Origin: an uncultured Eubacteriales bacterium
GTDB lineage: Bacteria > Bacillota > Clostridia > Christensenellales > CAG-138
Assembly (NCBI GenBank): GCA_900319345.1
Contig: ONNZ01000021.1
Span: 1 to 64,000 of the forward strand
DNA: 64,000 bases
Direction: 5' to 3'
A program made the translations under genes and the position numbers. The notes under the pieces are model-generated. The model did no database searches. It was not told the DNA's origin and saw nothing but the letters and a program-made list of their open reading frames with translations. This document shows, piece by piece, positions 41,164-49,377 of this stretch. Position 1 is the first letter of the stretch. The number at the start of each line of letters is the position of its first letter.

Positions 41164-42736
41164 ATGAGAAACACAAGAAGAGCCCTCGCCGTACTGCCCG
41201 TCCTGCTGATCCTGCTGCTCGTCACCACCGCCGTGGCCTTCGCCGCCGGCGACGGGGACGGGGAGGCCCCCTCCCGATTCTATCAGACCTTCTGGTCGCT
41301 GCTGCCCGCCGTCATCGCCATCGGTCTCGCCCTCGTCACCAAGGAGGTGTACACCTCCCTGTTCGTGGGCATCCTGGTGGGCGGGCTTTTGTATGCCAAC
41401 TTCAACTTCGAAGGCACCCTGACCCATATCTTCAACGAGGGGTTCGTAGCGTCCCTGGCCGACAGCTACAACGTGGGCATCCTGGTCTTCCTGGTGATCC
41501 TGGGCATCCTGGTGGTGCTCATGAACAAGGCCGGGGGCTCCGCCGCCTTCGGGCGCTGGGCCGCCGCCCACATCAAGACCCGGGCCGGGGCCCAGCTCTC
41601 CATCATCGCCCTGGGGGTGCTGATCTTCGTGGACGACTACTTCAACTGCCTCACCGTGGGCTCCGTCATGCGGCCCGTGTCCGACAAGAGCCGGATCAGC
41701 CGGGCGAAGCTCGCCTACCTCATCGACGCCACGGCGGCGCCCGTGTGCATCATCGCGCCGGTGTCCTCCTGGGCCGCGGCGGTCAGCTCCTACGTGGAGG
41801 ACGGGAACGGCCTGTACCTGTTCATCAAGGCCATCCCCTTCAACTTCTACGCCATCCTCACCATCGCCATGATGATCTTCCTGGCGGTGACGAACCTCGA
41901 CTACGGGCCCATGGCCAGGCATGAAAAGAACGCCCGGGAGAAGGGCGACGTGTTCTCCGGCGTGAAGGCCATGGCCGACGCCGCCGGCGAGACCGCCAAC
42001 CCCAAGGGGAAGGTGCTGGATCTGGTGCTGCCCATCGTGGTGCTGATCGTCGCCTGCGTCACCGGCATGATCTACTCCGGCGGCTTCTTCGAGGGGGCCG
42101 GGTTCGTGGAGGCCTTCTCCGAATCCGACGCCTCCGTGGGGCTCATGCTGGGCTCCGCCGTGGCGCTGGTGGTCACCGTGATCTACTACCTCCTCCGCCG
42201 GGTGATCCCCTTCAAGGAGATCGCCGCCAGCATCCCCGAGGGGTTCAAGTCCATGGTCCCCGCCATCCTGATCCTGACCTTCGCCTGGACGCTGAAGGCC
42301 ATGACCGACAGCCTGGGCGCCAAGCAGTTCGTGGAGGCCCTGGTGAAGGGGTCCGCCGGCGGGTTCCAGTCCTTCCTGCCCGCCATCGTGTTCCTCATCG
42401 CCGTGGGGCTCAGCTTCGCCACCGGCACCAGCTGGGGTACCTTCGGGATCCTGATCCCCATCACCCTGGGCGTGTTCCCGCTGACGGACCCCCTGGGCGT
42501 GGTGTGCGTGTCCGCCTGCATGGCCGGGGCGGTCTGCGGCGACCACTGCTCGCCCATCTCCGATGACCCACGTGTCCACCCAGCTCCCCTACGCCATGAC
42601 CGTGGCCGGGGTCAGCTTCTTCGCGTACCTGTTCGCCGGGTTCGTGCCCAACGCCCTCGTCGCCCTGCCCGTGGCCCTGGTGCTCATGATCGCCGCCCTG
42701 TTCCTGGTGCGGGCTGTTTTGAATAAGAGGAATTAA
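41164..42736 (+). pseudogene. NhaC family antiporter (predicted lysine transporter), frame broken near 42560
   Basis: About 12 membrane segments of an NhaC-type antiporter are encoded in frame from ATG 41164 to the motif CGDHCSPISD. In the family this is followed by a conserved Thr-Thr-Ile..Gly-Ala-Gln-Cys stretch and then HVSTQLPYA. Here that stretch, roughly 14 residues, is missing, and HVSTQLPYA with the last membrane helices is in another frame, ending at TAA 42736. The unshifted frame ends in Arg/Pro-rich nonsense at 42726. An internal deletion of about 40-45 bases explains this. Lysine import is inferred from the riboswitch; if the deletion is real the gene is inactive. Confidence 0.8.
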
Positions 42737-42757
42737 ACATTCGTCGCCAAAAACATA

Positions 42758-42858
42758 AAGAAGGGGTCTTGCTTTCCGAACGAAAGATAGACCCCTTCTT
42801 AAGTTTTCTCTTTTTTCCGTCGCTTTTTTCTCTTTTTTCGAAAAGAGAAAAAAGCGAC
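42758..42858. repeat. Composite palindrome (copy 4)
   Basis: A central stem AAGAAGGGGTCT/AGACCCCTTCTT (42758-42800, inner CTTTC/GAAAG) is followed by an 18-bp perfect stem GTCGCTTTTTTCTCTTTT (42819-42836, complement 42841-42858) with TTCG loop. It lies between convergent nhaC and TauE/SafE genes and is a likely bidirectional terminator. Confidence 0.8.
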
Positions 42859-42862
42859 AAAA

Positions 42863-43630
42863 CTAACTCAACAAATCATAAATCGTCTTCACGAACAGCA
42901 GCACGATCATGGCCGCCATGACGGGGCGGACGAACTTGGACCCGTTCTTGATGGCCAGGCTGGACCCCACGTAGTTGCCGGTCATGGTGCAGAGGATCCC
43001 GGGGATGGCCAGCTTCCAGAGGACCACGCCGCCGAAGATGAAGGTGACCAGGGCGCCGATATTGGAGGCCATGTTCATGACCTTGGAGTCCGCGGACGCC
43101 TCCGTGAGCCCCAGCCCCAGGGCGGCGGACAGGGCCATGATATAGAAGGTCCCGGCCCCGGGCCCGAAGAACCCGTCGTAGACGCCCACGCCCCCGCCGC
43201 AGAGGAAGGCCACGATGGCGGTCTTGGCGGGCGGGAACTGCTTCTCCCGGCCCTCCTGGCCGAAGTTCCGGTTCAAGGCGAGGAAGATAGCCGACGCGGG
43301 CAGCAGCACCATAAGCACGTACCGCATGAACCCGTCGTCGATGAGCAGCGCGATCCGGGCCCCCAGCACGGCCCCCAGCACTGCCCCGGCGGCGGCGAAC
43401 AGGGACACGAACCAGCGGATGCGGCCGCTTTTCCCGTACCGGTACACGCTGACGGCGGTGCCCATGGACATGCACATCTTGTTGGTGCCCAACGCAAAAT
43501 GTGTGGGCAGCCCCGCCAGCAGGAACGCGGGCAGGCTGATGGTCCCGCCGCCGCCGGCGATGGCGTCGCACATCCCCGCCAAAAACAGCAGCGGGCACAC
43601 GATCAACAGCTGTTTCACGAATTCGGACAT
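42863..43630 (-). CDS. TauE/SafE family membrane protein
   Basis: A 255-residue membrane protein with about eight helices. The family landmarks GGGGTISLPAFLLAGLP (about 24-40) and, in the second half, GVYDGFFGPGAGTF are present. The family exports sulfite or organosulfonates, or moves other anions. ATG 43630 is preceded by GGAGGGG; the frame extends to 43747 without support. Substrate unknown. Confidence 0.88.
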   Translation of the reverse strand: MSEFVKQLLIVCPLLFLAGMCDAIAGGGGTISLPAFLLAGLPTHFALGTNKMCMSMGTAVSVYRYGKSGRIRWFVSLFAAAGAVLGAVLGARIALLIDDGFMRYVLMVLLPASAIFLALNRNFGQEGREKQFPPAKTAIVAFLCGGGVGVYDGFFGPGAGTFYIMALSAALGLGLTEASADSKVMNMASNIGALVTFIFGGVVLWKLAIPGILCTMTGNYVGSSLAIKNGSKFVRPVMAAMIVLLFVKTIYDLLS

Positions 43631-43649
43631 AGTTCCCCTCCAAGGGAAG

Positions 43650-43677
43650 GATACACCGCCCGCCCGGCCCCTGTCAA
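43650..43677 (-). promoter_or_regulatory. Possible promoter of the TauE/SafE gene
   Basis: Minus strand TTGACA (43672-43677) and TGTATC (43650-43655) with a 16-bp spacer. Confidence 0.5.
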
Positions 43678-43769
43678 CGCTCCGCCGGGAAAAACGCGTT
43701 TTTCTATGGACGAAACCGCCGCCTTTCTGGTACAATGAAGTGAACACAGGATAAGGAAAGGAACGGACT

Positions 43770-44810
43770 ATGATCGATCAAAAGTATGTGGATTTTGCGG
43801 TGGAGGAGACGATGGCCCTGCTGGCTATCGACAGCCCCTCGGGATACACGGAGCAGGCGGCCAGGGCCTGCCTCCATGAGTTCCAAGCCCTGGGCTTCGA
43901 AGCGTGGCTCACGGGCAAGGGCGGCGTGGTGGCGGACCTGGGCGGCGCGGACGAGGACGACGCCCTGTGGCTCGAAGCCCACCTCGACACCCTGGGCGGC
44001 ATGGTCTCTGAGATCAAGGGCAACGGCCGGCTCCGCATCTCGCCTCTCGGGGGCCTGAACCCCAACAACGCTGAGGCGGAGAACTGCCGCGTGGTCACCA
44101 AGTTCGACGGCGTCTACGAGGGCACGCTCCAGCTCGACAACGCGTCCATCCACGTGAACCGGGACTACGGTGACACCGTCCGCAAGTTCTCCTGCATGGA
44201 GGTGGTCCTGGACGAGGACGTGAAGACCGCCGACGACACCCGGAAGCTGGGCATATCGGCCGGCGACATCGTCTGCTTTGACCCCCGGTCCCGGGTGACG
44301 GAGAAGGGCTACATCAAGAGCCGGTTCCTGGACGACAAGCTGAGCGTGGGCATATTGCTGGGCCTGGCTAAATACCTCCACGACGAGGGGATCGCCCCCA
44401 AGCGGAAGGTGTACGCCCACGTGACGGTCTACGAGGAGGTGGGCCACGGCGGCTCCGCTTCCGTGCCCGCCGGCGTCACCGAGGCCATCTCCGTGGATAT
44501 GGGCTGCGTGGGCGACGGCCTCTCCTGCACCGAGAAGCAGGTCTCCATCTGCGCCAAGGACAGCGGCGGCCCCTATTCCTACGACGTGGTCAAAAAGCTC
44601 ATCGCCGCGGCCAAGAAGGAGGGGGCGGACTACGCCGTGGACGTGTACCCCAACTACGGCTCCGACGTGGAGGCCACCCTCCGGGCGGGCTACGACATCC
44701 GCCACGGCCTCATCGGCGCCGGGGTCTACGCCTCCCACGGCTACGAGCGCAGCCACAAGGACGGCGTGAAGAACACCCTGCTGGTGCTCAAGGGATATCT
44801 GGAGGTCTGA
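43770..44810 (+). CDS. M42 family metallopeptidase
   Basis: A 346-residue cytoplasmic peptidase of the M42 (glutamyl/lysyl aminopeptidase) family. Metal-site residues are visible: His71 in LEAHLDTLG, Asp188/Asp189 in FLDDK, Glu222-Glu223 in YEEVGHGG, Asp243 in SVDMG, and the last His in the YASHGYERSH segment. It trims N-terminal residues from peptides. AAGGAAAGG precedes the ATG; a TACAAT box lies about 35 bases upstream. Terminator follows. Confidence 0.9.
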   Translation: MIDQKYVDFAVEETMALLAIDSPSGYTEQAARACLHEFQALGFEAWLTGKGGVVADLGGADEDDALWLEAHLDTLGGMVSEIKGNGRLRISPLGGLNPNNAEAENCRVVTKFDGVYEGTLQLDNASIHVNRDYGDTVRKFSCMEVVLDEDVKTADDTRKLGISAGDIVCFDPRSRVTEKGYIKSRFLDDKLSVGILLGLAKYLHDEGIAPKRKVYAHVTVYEEVGHGGSASVPAGVTEAISVDMGCVGDGLSCTEKQVSICAKDSGGPYSYDVVKKLIAAAKKEGADYAVDVYPNYGSDVEATLRAGYDIRHGLIGAGVYASHGYERSHKDGVKNTLLVLKGYLEV

Positions 44811-44827
44811 TCCCCCGCCGACATACG

Positions 44828-44857
44828 AAAAGAGGGACCGCGCTGGCGGTCCCTTTT
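44828..44857. terminator. Bidirectional terminator
   Basis: GGGACCGC-gctg-GCGGTCCC with flanking AAAAGA and TTTT, between the convergent M42 peptidase and amidotransferase-like genes. Confidence 0.88.
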
Positions 44858-44871
44858 CGCTTTGTGCCGAG

Positions 44872-45576
44872 TTATCCCCTGGCCTTATCCACGAGCCAAC
44901 GGAACAAGGGGTCCATACAGGTGAGGCCCTCCGGGTTCCGGTAGGCCCGCTCTGGGTGCCACTGGACGGCCAGCAGGGGGTAGCCGGGCTGCTCGAAGGC
45001 CTCGATCATGGTGACGCCGCAGCCGGTCCAGGTGGCGGTGGGCACGAAGGGCTTGGCCAAGCCCCCCTCCGGGATGCACTGGTGGTGGTAGCTGTTCACC
45101 ATGAGCCGATCGTCGCCGGTGAGCTGCTGGAGCAGGCTCCCCGCCGCCACGTCCACGGGATGCTCCGCCCCCGCCGTGTGGGTGGCTCCGCACCAGGTGG
45201 GGATGTCCTGGATGAGGGAGCCGCCGAAGGCCACGTTCAGCACCTGGAGCCCCCGGCAGATGGCCAGGGCGGGCTTGCCGGTCTTCCAATACTTCTCGAT
45301 GAGCTGCAGCTCCAGGGTGTCCCGATCCTGGTCGATATGGACGGAGTCGTTCAAGATCTCCTGGCCGAAGAGGGCCGGGTCCACGTCCACGCCGCCGGTG
45401 AGCAGGAGCCCGTCCGCCACCTCGATCAACTCGTCCAGGCCGAAGGGGTTCCCCACGATCATGGGCACGCCGCCGGCCTTCACCACCGCGTTCACGTACT
45501 CATGGTTCAGCCGGACCACGTTCAAATCCCCCACCATCAGGTTGCTGCTGGTCACCAGGATCAACGGTTTCTTCAT
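44872..45576 (-). CDS. Class I glutamine amidotransferase-like hydrolase (PuuD family)
   Basis: A 234-residue enzyme of the gamma-glutamyl-gamma-aminobutyrate hydrolase family. The nucleophile Cys is in ALAICRGLQ and the His-Glu pair in VQWHPE. It cleaves gamma-glutamyl amide bonds. The ATG at 45576 has GGAGGGG upstream; the frame extends slightly further. Catalytic context is intact; the physiological substrate is uncertain because no polyamine genes are adjacent. Confidence 0.88.
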   Translation of the reverse strand: MKKPLILVTSSNLMVGDLNVVRLNHEYVNAVVKAGGVPMIVGNPFGLDELIEVADGLLLTGGVDVDPALFGQEILNDSVHIDQDRDTLELQLIEKYWKTGKPALAICRGLQVLNVAFGGSLIQDIPTWCGATHTAGAEHPVDVAAGSLLQQLTGDDRLMVNSYHHQCIPEGGLAKPFVPTATWTGCGVTMIEAFEQPGYPLLAVQWHPERAYRNPEGLTCMDPLFRWLVDKARG

Positions 45577-45607
45577 GTTTTGCCCCTCCCGTCTTGTTCT
45601 CCCCTCC

Positions 45608-45635
45608 ATTGTACCACGTCCGGCGGCGTTGTAAA
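45608..45635 (-). promoter_or_regulatory. Promoter of the PuuD-like gene
   Basis: Minus strand TTTACA (45630-45635) and TACAAT (45608-45613), 16-bp spacer. Confidence 0.6.
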
Positions 45636-45662
45636 GCCTCTGTTAACCTTGGCCCGGGGCCG

Positions 45663-45691
45663 TTGACAGGGGTCGGAGCGGGGTATATAGT
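45663..45691 (+). promoter_or_regulatory. Promoter of bioY
   Basis: TTGACA (45663-45668), 17-bp spacer, TATAGT (45686-45691), 28 bases before the bioY start. Confidence 0.8.
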
Positions 45692-45718
45692 GGGGGCAAA
45701 CTGGAGGTATATGCGACA

Positions 45719-46246
45719 ATGAAGGACTTGAAGACGAAAGATATCGCTTTGGTGGGCCTGTTCGCCGGGCTGACGGTGGTCTGCGCCTGGATCTCCATCC
45801 CCCTGGGGCCCGTGCCCGTGACGCTGCAGACCTTCGCCGTGTTCCTGGGGGCGGCGCTGCTGGGCTCCAAGCGGGGCACCCTGGCCGTGGCGGTGTACAT
45901 CCTCCTGGGCGTGGTGGGCCTGCCCGTGTTCTCCGGGTTCAAGAGCCTGAACCCCCTGACCTTCGGCTACGTGCTGGGATTCTTGCCCCTGGGCATGCTG
46001 ACGGCGGCGGCGGACAAGCTGTTCCCCAAGACCAAGTGGGCCCTGCCCCTGGGCATGGTGACGGGCTTGCTGGTGTGCTACCTCATCGGCACGGTCTGGT
46101 TCTACTACGTCATGCACTTTCGGGGCACGGAGTACGGCTTCGGGAAGATCCTGAGCCTGTGCGTGATCCCCTTCGTCGTGCCGGACCTAATCAAGCTGGG
46201 CCTCGCCTACTTCCTGGCCCAAAAGCTGGGGAAATTTGTAAAATAA
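45719..46246 (+). CDS. bioY: Biotin transporter substrate-specificity component BioY
   Basis: A 175-residue membrane protein with about six helices. The BioY landmarks are visible: PLGPVPVTLQTFAVFLGAALLG near residues 28-49 and later GxxxGFLPLG-type glycine-rich segments. BioY binds biotin as S-component of an ECF transporter or alone. The spacing from GGAGG to this ATG is 11 bases; a three-codon ORF (ATG 45711, MRQ) ends in a TGA overlapping this start. It is functionally linked to birA at 34091. Confidence 0.92.
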   Translation: MKDLKTKDIALVGLFAGLTVVCAWISIPLGPVPVTLQTFAVFLGAALLGSKRGTLAVAVYILLGVVGLPVFSGFKSLNPLTFGYVLGFLPLGMLTAAADKLFPKTKWALPLGMVTGLLVCYLIGTVWFYYVMHFRGTEYGFGKILSLCVIPFVVPDLIKLGLAYFLAQKLGKFVK

Positions 46247-46261
46247 GGCCATTCTTCATAC

Positions 46262-46300
46262 TTTTGCAACGTTTTGGACGAATTTGGGGTGTTTAATAGA
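46262..46300 (+). promoter_or_regulatory. Promoter region C of the lipoprotein/MacAB-type operon
   Basis: Contains GCAACGTTTT (46266-46275), CGAATTTGGGGTGT (46279-46292) and TTTAAT. The middle block is shared with the promoters at 23115 and 55260. The upstream part resembles an ECF-type -35 (AAC) rather than the TTACA repeats seen at the other two. Confidence 0.5.
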
Positions 46301-46324
46301 GTAGTGAGAAAGGAGATCGTCTCC

Positions 46325-47320
46325 ATGAAGAAATCTAATCTATATATCGTAAGTCTGGTCCTGCTCCTGCTGACCGGCTGTCAAAGCGCCCCGGCGGCGA
46401 AGGGACCGGCGGCCGATCCCCAGCCCACCGTCAGCGTGACGGTGCAGCAGGTCCCCTCCTGGACCGCCGCCCCCACGGACCTGCCGGTGGTGGAAGTCAC
46501 CCCCGCGCTCGTCCCGGAGGAGAGCGAGGCGGAGGAGGAGCGGATCGTGGGCCACTGCGTCAGCATCGTGGACGAGCTGCCCTATCGGGCGGACCTCAAT
46601 GGAGACGGCCAGGCGGAGATCGTGGACTTGACCACCCTGCCCGGCACGGACGGCCAGCCCCGCTGGACGGTGTCCGTCCAGAAGGGGGAAGAGGTGAAGC
46701 TCTCCCAGACCGACATCCTGGACGACATGCCCTATGATCTGTGGGTGGGGGACCTGGACGAGGACGGGCAGTACGAGCTGTTCTTCCACGGGGACCTGGC
46801 CTCGGACGACTACGTCATCTACGCCTGGCGGCATGATCTGTCGTTCCTCTTCTTCGAGCCGGACGACCGGTTCGTCCGCTGGAACGAGCAGGAGGGCGAA
46901 AGCAGCGTCTTCGCCGGCGCCATAGAGGGCTTCGAGGACGGGCACATCATCGTGCTGGGGGCGGTGGACATGCTGGGCACCCACTGGGGCGTGCGCACCA
47001 TGGCCATAGGCGAGGACGGCATCATCGGCCCCGTGAGCACAGTCTGGACCTTCGACGAGGACATGGACCGGGCGCTGACGGTGAAGCGAGCGCTGACGGC
47101 CTACAGCGCCAGGGCCCGCAAGGACCCGGGGGAAGCCTTCACCCTGGAGCCCGGCACCAAGATCGTCCCCCTCTGCAGCGACGGTACGGAGCGCATGTGG
47201 TTCGAGACGGACGAGGGGAAGGGCGGCGTGCTGCTGCTGGTCCCCGACAAGGAAAACATGTGGCTCATCGACGGGACGCCCGAGGCGGATTGCTTTGAAG
47301 AATTGCCGTATTCTGGATAG
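46325..47320 (+). CDS. Hypothetical lipoprotein with FG-GAP/VCBS-like repeats
   Basis: A 331-residue lipoprotein, lipobox LLTGC (Cys about 18), a Pro/Thr/Val-rich linker, and a beta-rich body with calcium-loop-like segments such as ADLNGDGQAEIVDL and GDLDEDGQYELFF. These are typical of FG-GAP or VCBS repeats. AAAGGAG precedes ATG 46325. It is the first gene of an operon with MacA/MacB-type transport genes, starting nine bases before them; a surface sensor or ligand-binding role is inferred. Confidence 0.75.
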   Translation: MKKSNLYIVSLVLLLLTGCQSAPAAKGPAADPQPTVSVTVQQVPSWTAAPTDLPVVEVTPALVPEESEAEEERIVGHCVSIVDELPYRADLNGDGQAEIVDLTTLPGTDGQPRWTVSVQKGEEVKLSQTDILDDMPYDLWVGDLDEDGQYELFFHGDLASDDYVIYAWRHDLSFLFFEPDDRFVRWNEQEGESSVFAGAIEGFEDGHIIVLGAVDMLGTHWGVRTMAIGEDGIIGPVSTVWTFDEDMDRALTVKRALTAYSARARKDPGEAFTLEPGTKIVPLCSDGTERMWFETDEGKGGVLLLVPDKENMWLIDGTPEADCFEELPYSG

Positions 47321-47329
47321 GAGAGAGAT

Positions 47330-48703
47330 ATGAAGACTTTTTTGAAGATCGTATTGACGCTGGCGATCCTGGCGGGCCTGGGCTACGGCGGCTGGTGGGC
47401 CTATAACCGGTACTTCGCCGAGGCGCCCAAGGAGGGCACCGTCTACGTCCAGTCCGTGTCCGCCATCACGGGCGTGGGCCCCGCCGGGCGGGGCAACCGG
47501 TACGGCGGCGTGGTGGAGGCCAAGAACGTCATCGAGATCAATCCGGACAAGGATCTGACCGTGAAGGAGTGTTTCGTGTCCGCCGGGGACAAGGTGACCG
47601 AGGGCGCGCCCCTGTTTAGCTACGACGTGGCCAGCATGGAGATCGCCTACGAGCAGCTGCAGCTGGACATCAAGGGGCTGGAGAACGGCATCCAGACCTC
47701 CCAGGAGAAGGTGGAGAGCCTGAAGAAGTACCTGATCCGGGTGGCCGAGTTCAAGAAGTACGAGGTCCAGATGCAGATCCAGACCGAGGAGCTGGAGATC
47801 CGCAAGAAGGAATACGACCTGAACGGCAAGCGCAAGCAGGCGGAGGACATGGAAAAGGCCCTCCAGAACACTGTGGTGTGCTCCCCTGTGACGGGGAAGG
47901 TCCGCTCCGTCAAGTCTTCGGACGGCAGCGGCGGCCAGGACATGGGCTACGGGGACGGGTCCCAGAGCAACGCCTACATCACCATCGTGGCCGGCAACGA
48001 CTACTGCGTCAAGGGCACGGTCTCCGAACAGACCATCCACACCCTCCTGGAGGGCATGGCCGTCCGGGTGGCCAGCCGGGTGGACGACAGCGTGTGGCAG
48101 GGACGCATCTACAAGATCAACACCGAGGAGGCCAAGCAGGGCGCCAGCCGCTACTACTATTACGAAGGCGGCGGCGAACAGGCCAGCAAATACGAGTTCT
48201 TCGTGGAACTGGACAGCAGCGAAGGGCTGCTCATGGGCCAGCACGTGTATATCGAGCTGGGCGTCGGGGACGAGGACGAGGGGGATGGGTTGCTGCTGCC
48301 CCTCTACTACGTGGTGGACCTGGAGGGGGACCCCTTCGTGTACGCCGCGGACGGCGAGAACCGCATCGAGAAGCGGCCCGTGACGTTGGGCAAACGGGAC
48401 GAGGCCCGGGGCACCGTGGCCATTTTGGAGGGGCTCAGCTTCCTGGACAGGATCGCCTTCCCCGACGAAAGCGTCCAGGTGGGCATGGCCGTGTCCGAGA
48501 CCGCCTACGTGCCCGACGATATGGGCATGGATCCAAGCGACCTGGGCGGCATGGATATGCCGGACATGCCGGACGTGCCCGATATGGATATGCCCGATAT
48601 GGATATGCCCGAGACGGATATGCCCGAGGCGGTCGTGCCTGAAGTGGACACCTCCGAGACGAACATGCCGGAGGAGGTCCCGGCGGAAGGAGCCGCGGGA
48701 TGA
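47330..48703 (+). CDS. MacA/HlyD-like membrane fusion protein with Met-Asp-Pro tail
   Basis: A 457-residue adaptor. N-terminal membrane anchor (about 5-24), lipoyl half-motifs, an alpha-helical hairpin (about 100-185), beta-barrel and membrane-proximal domains. The last about 60 residues are a tail of repeated Met-Asp-Pro units (GMDMPDMPDVPDMDMP and similar). It should link the MacB-like permease to extracytoplasmic substrates. AGGAGAGAG precedes the ATG; the stop overlaps the ATPase start. The tail is not part of the usual fold. Confidence 0.85.
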   Translation: MKTFLKIVLTLAILAGLGYGGWWAYNRYFAEAPKEGTVYVQSVSAITGVGPAGRGNRYGGVVEAKNVIEINPDKDLTVKECFVSAGDKVTEGAPLFSYDVASMEIAYEQLQLDIKGLENGIQTSQEKVESLKKYLIRVAEFKKYEVQMQIQTEELEIRKKEYDLNGKRKQAEDMEKALQNTVVCSPVTGKVRSVKSSDGSGGQDMGYGDGSQSNAYITIVAGNDYCVKGTVSEQTIHTLLEGMAVRVASRVDDSVWQGRIYKINTEEAKQGASRYYYYEGGGEQASKYEFFVELDSSEGLLMGQHVYIELGVGDEDEGDGLLLPLYYVVDLEGDPFVYAADGENRIEKRPVTLGKRDEARGTVAILEGLSFLDRIAFPDESVQVGMAVSETAYVPDDMGMDPSDLGGMDMPDMPDVPDMDMPDMDMPETDMPEAVVPEVDTSETNMPEEVPAEGAAG

Positions 48704-49377
48704 TCATCGAGCTCGAACACATTGAAAAGACCTACGGGACCGGGGCCAACAAGGTGCCGGTGCTCCACGACGTGAACATGCAGGTGGAGGCGGGGGAGTA
48801 TATCGCCATCATGGGCCCCTCGGGCTCCGGCAAGAGCACCCTCATGAACCTGTTGGGGTATCTGGACGTGCCCACAAGCGGCGTCTACCGCTTCGACGGC
48901 CAGGACAACGCTAAGGCGGGGGACGCCCGCATGGCCCGCATCCGGAACGAGAAGATCGGGTTCGTGTTCCAGAGCTTCCATCTCATGCAGCGGCGGCGGG
49001 CCTGGGAGAACGTGGCCCTGCCCCTGATGTACGGGAACGTGCGCCGTCGGGAGCGCAGACAGCGGGCTGAGGAGGCCCTGAAGCAGGTGGGGCTGGAGGA
49101 CCGGATGGGCTTCTATCCCAACCAGCTCTCCGGCGGCCAGTGCCAGCGGGTGGCCATCGCCCGGGCCATCTGCACCCGGCCCAAGCTCCTGCTGGCCGAC
49201 GAGCCTACGGGGGCCCTGGATTCCAAGGCCGGCCAGCAGATCATGGACATCTTCGACGAGCTCCACGACCAGGGCATGACCATCGTCATGATCACCCACG
49301 AGCACGCCGTGGCGGAACGGGCCCGGCGGAAGCTGTACATCTACGACGGATATCTTCGGGAGGAGGCGGGCCAATGA
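48700..49377 (+). CDS. MacB/LolD-type ABC ATP-binding protein
   Basis: A 225-residue ATPase with Walker A GPSGSGKST (about residues 38-46), LSGGQCQR signature and Walker B LLLADEPTGALD. The overall sequence is that of LolD/MacB ATPases that drive FtsX-fold permeases. It overlaps both neighbours by ATGA and supplies energy for the permease at 51246. Confidence 0.92.
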   Translation: MIIELEHIEKTYGTGANKVPVLHDVNMQVEAGEYIAIMGPSGSGKSTLMNLLGYLDVPTSGVYRFDGQDNAKAGDARMARIRNEKIGFVFQSFHLMQRRRAWENVALPLMYGNVRRRERRQRAEEALKQVGLEDRMGFYPNQLSGGQCQRVAIARAICTRPKLLLADEPTGALDSKAGQQIMDIFDELHDQGMTIVMITHEHAVAERARRKLYIYDGYLREEAGQ

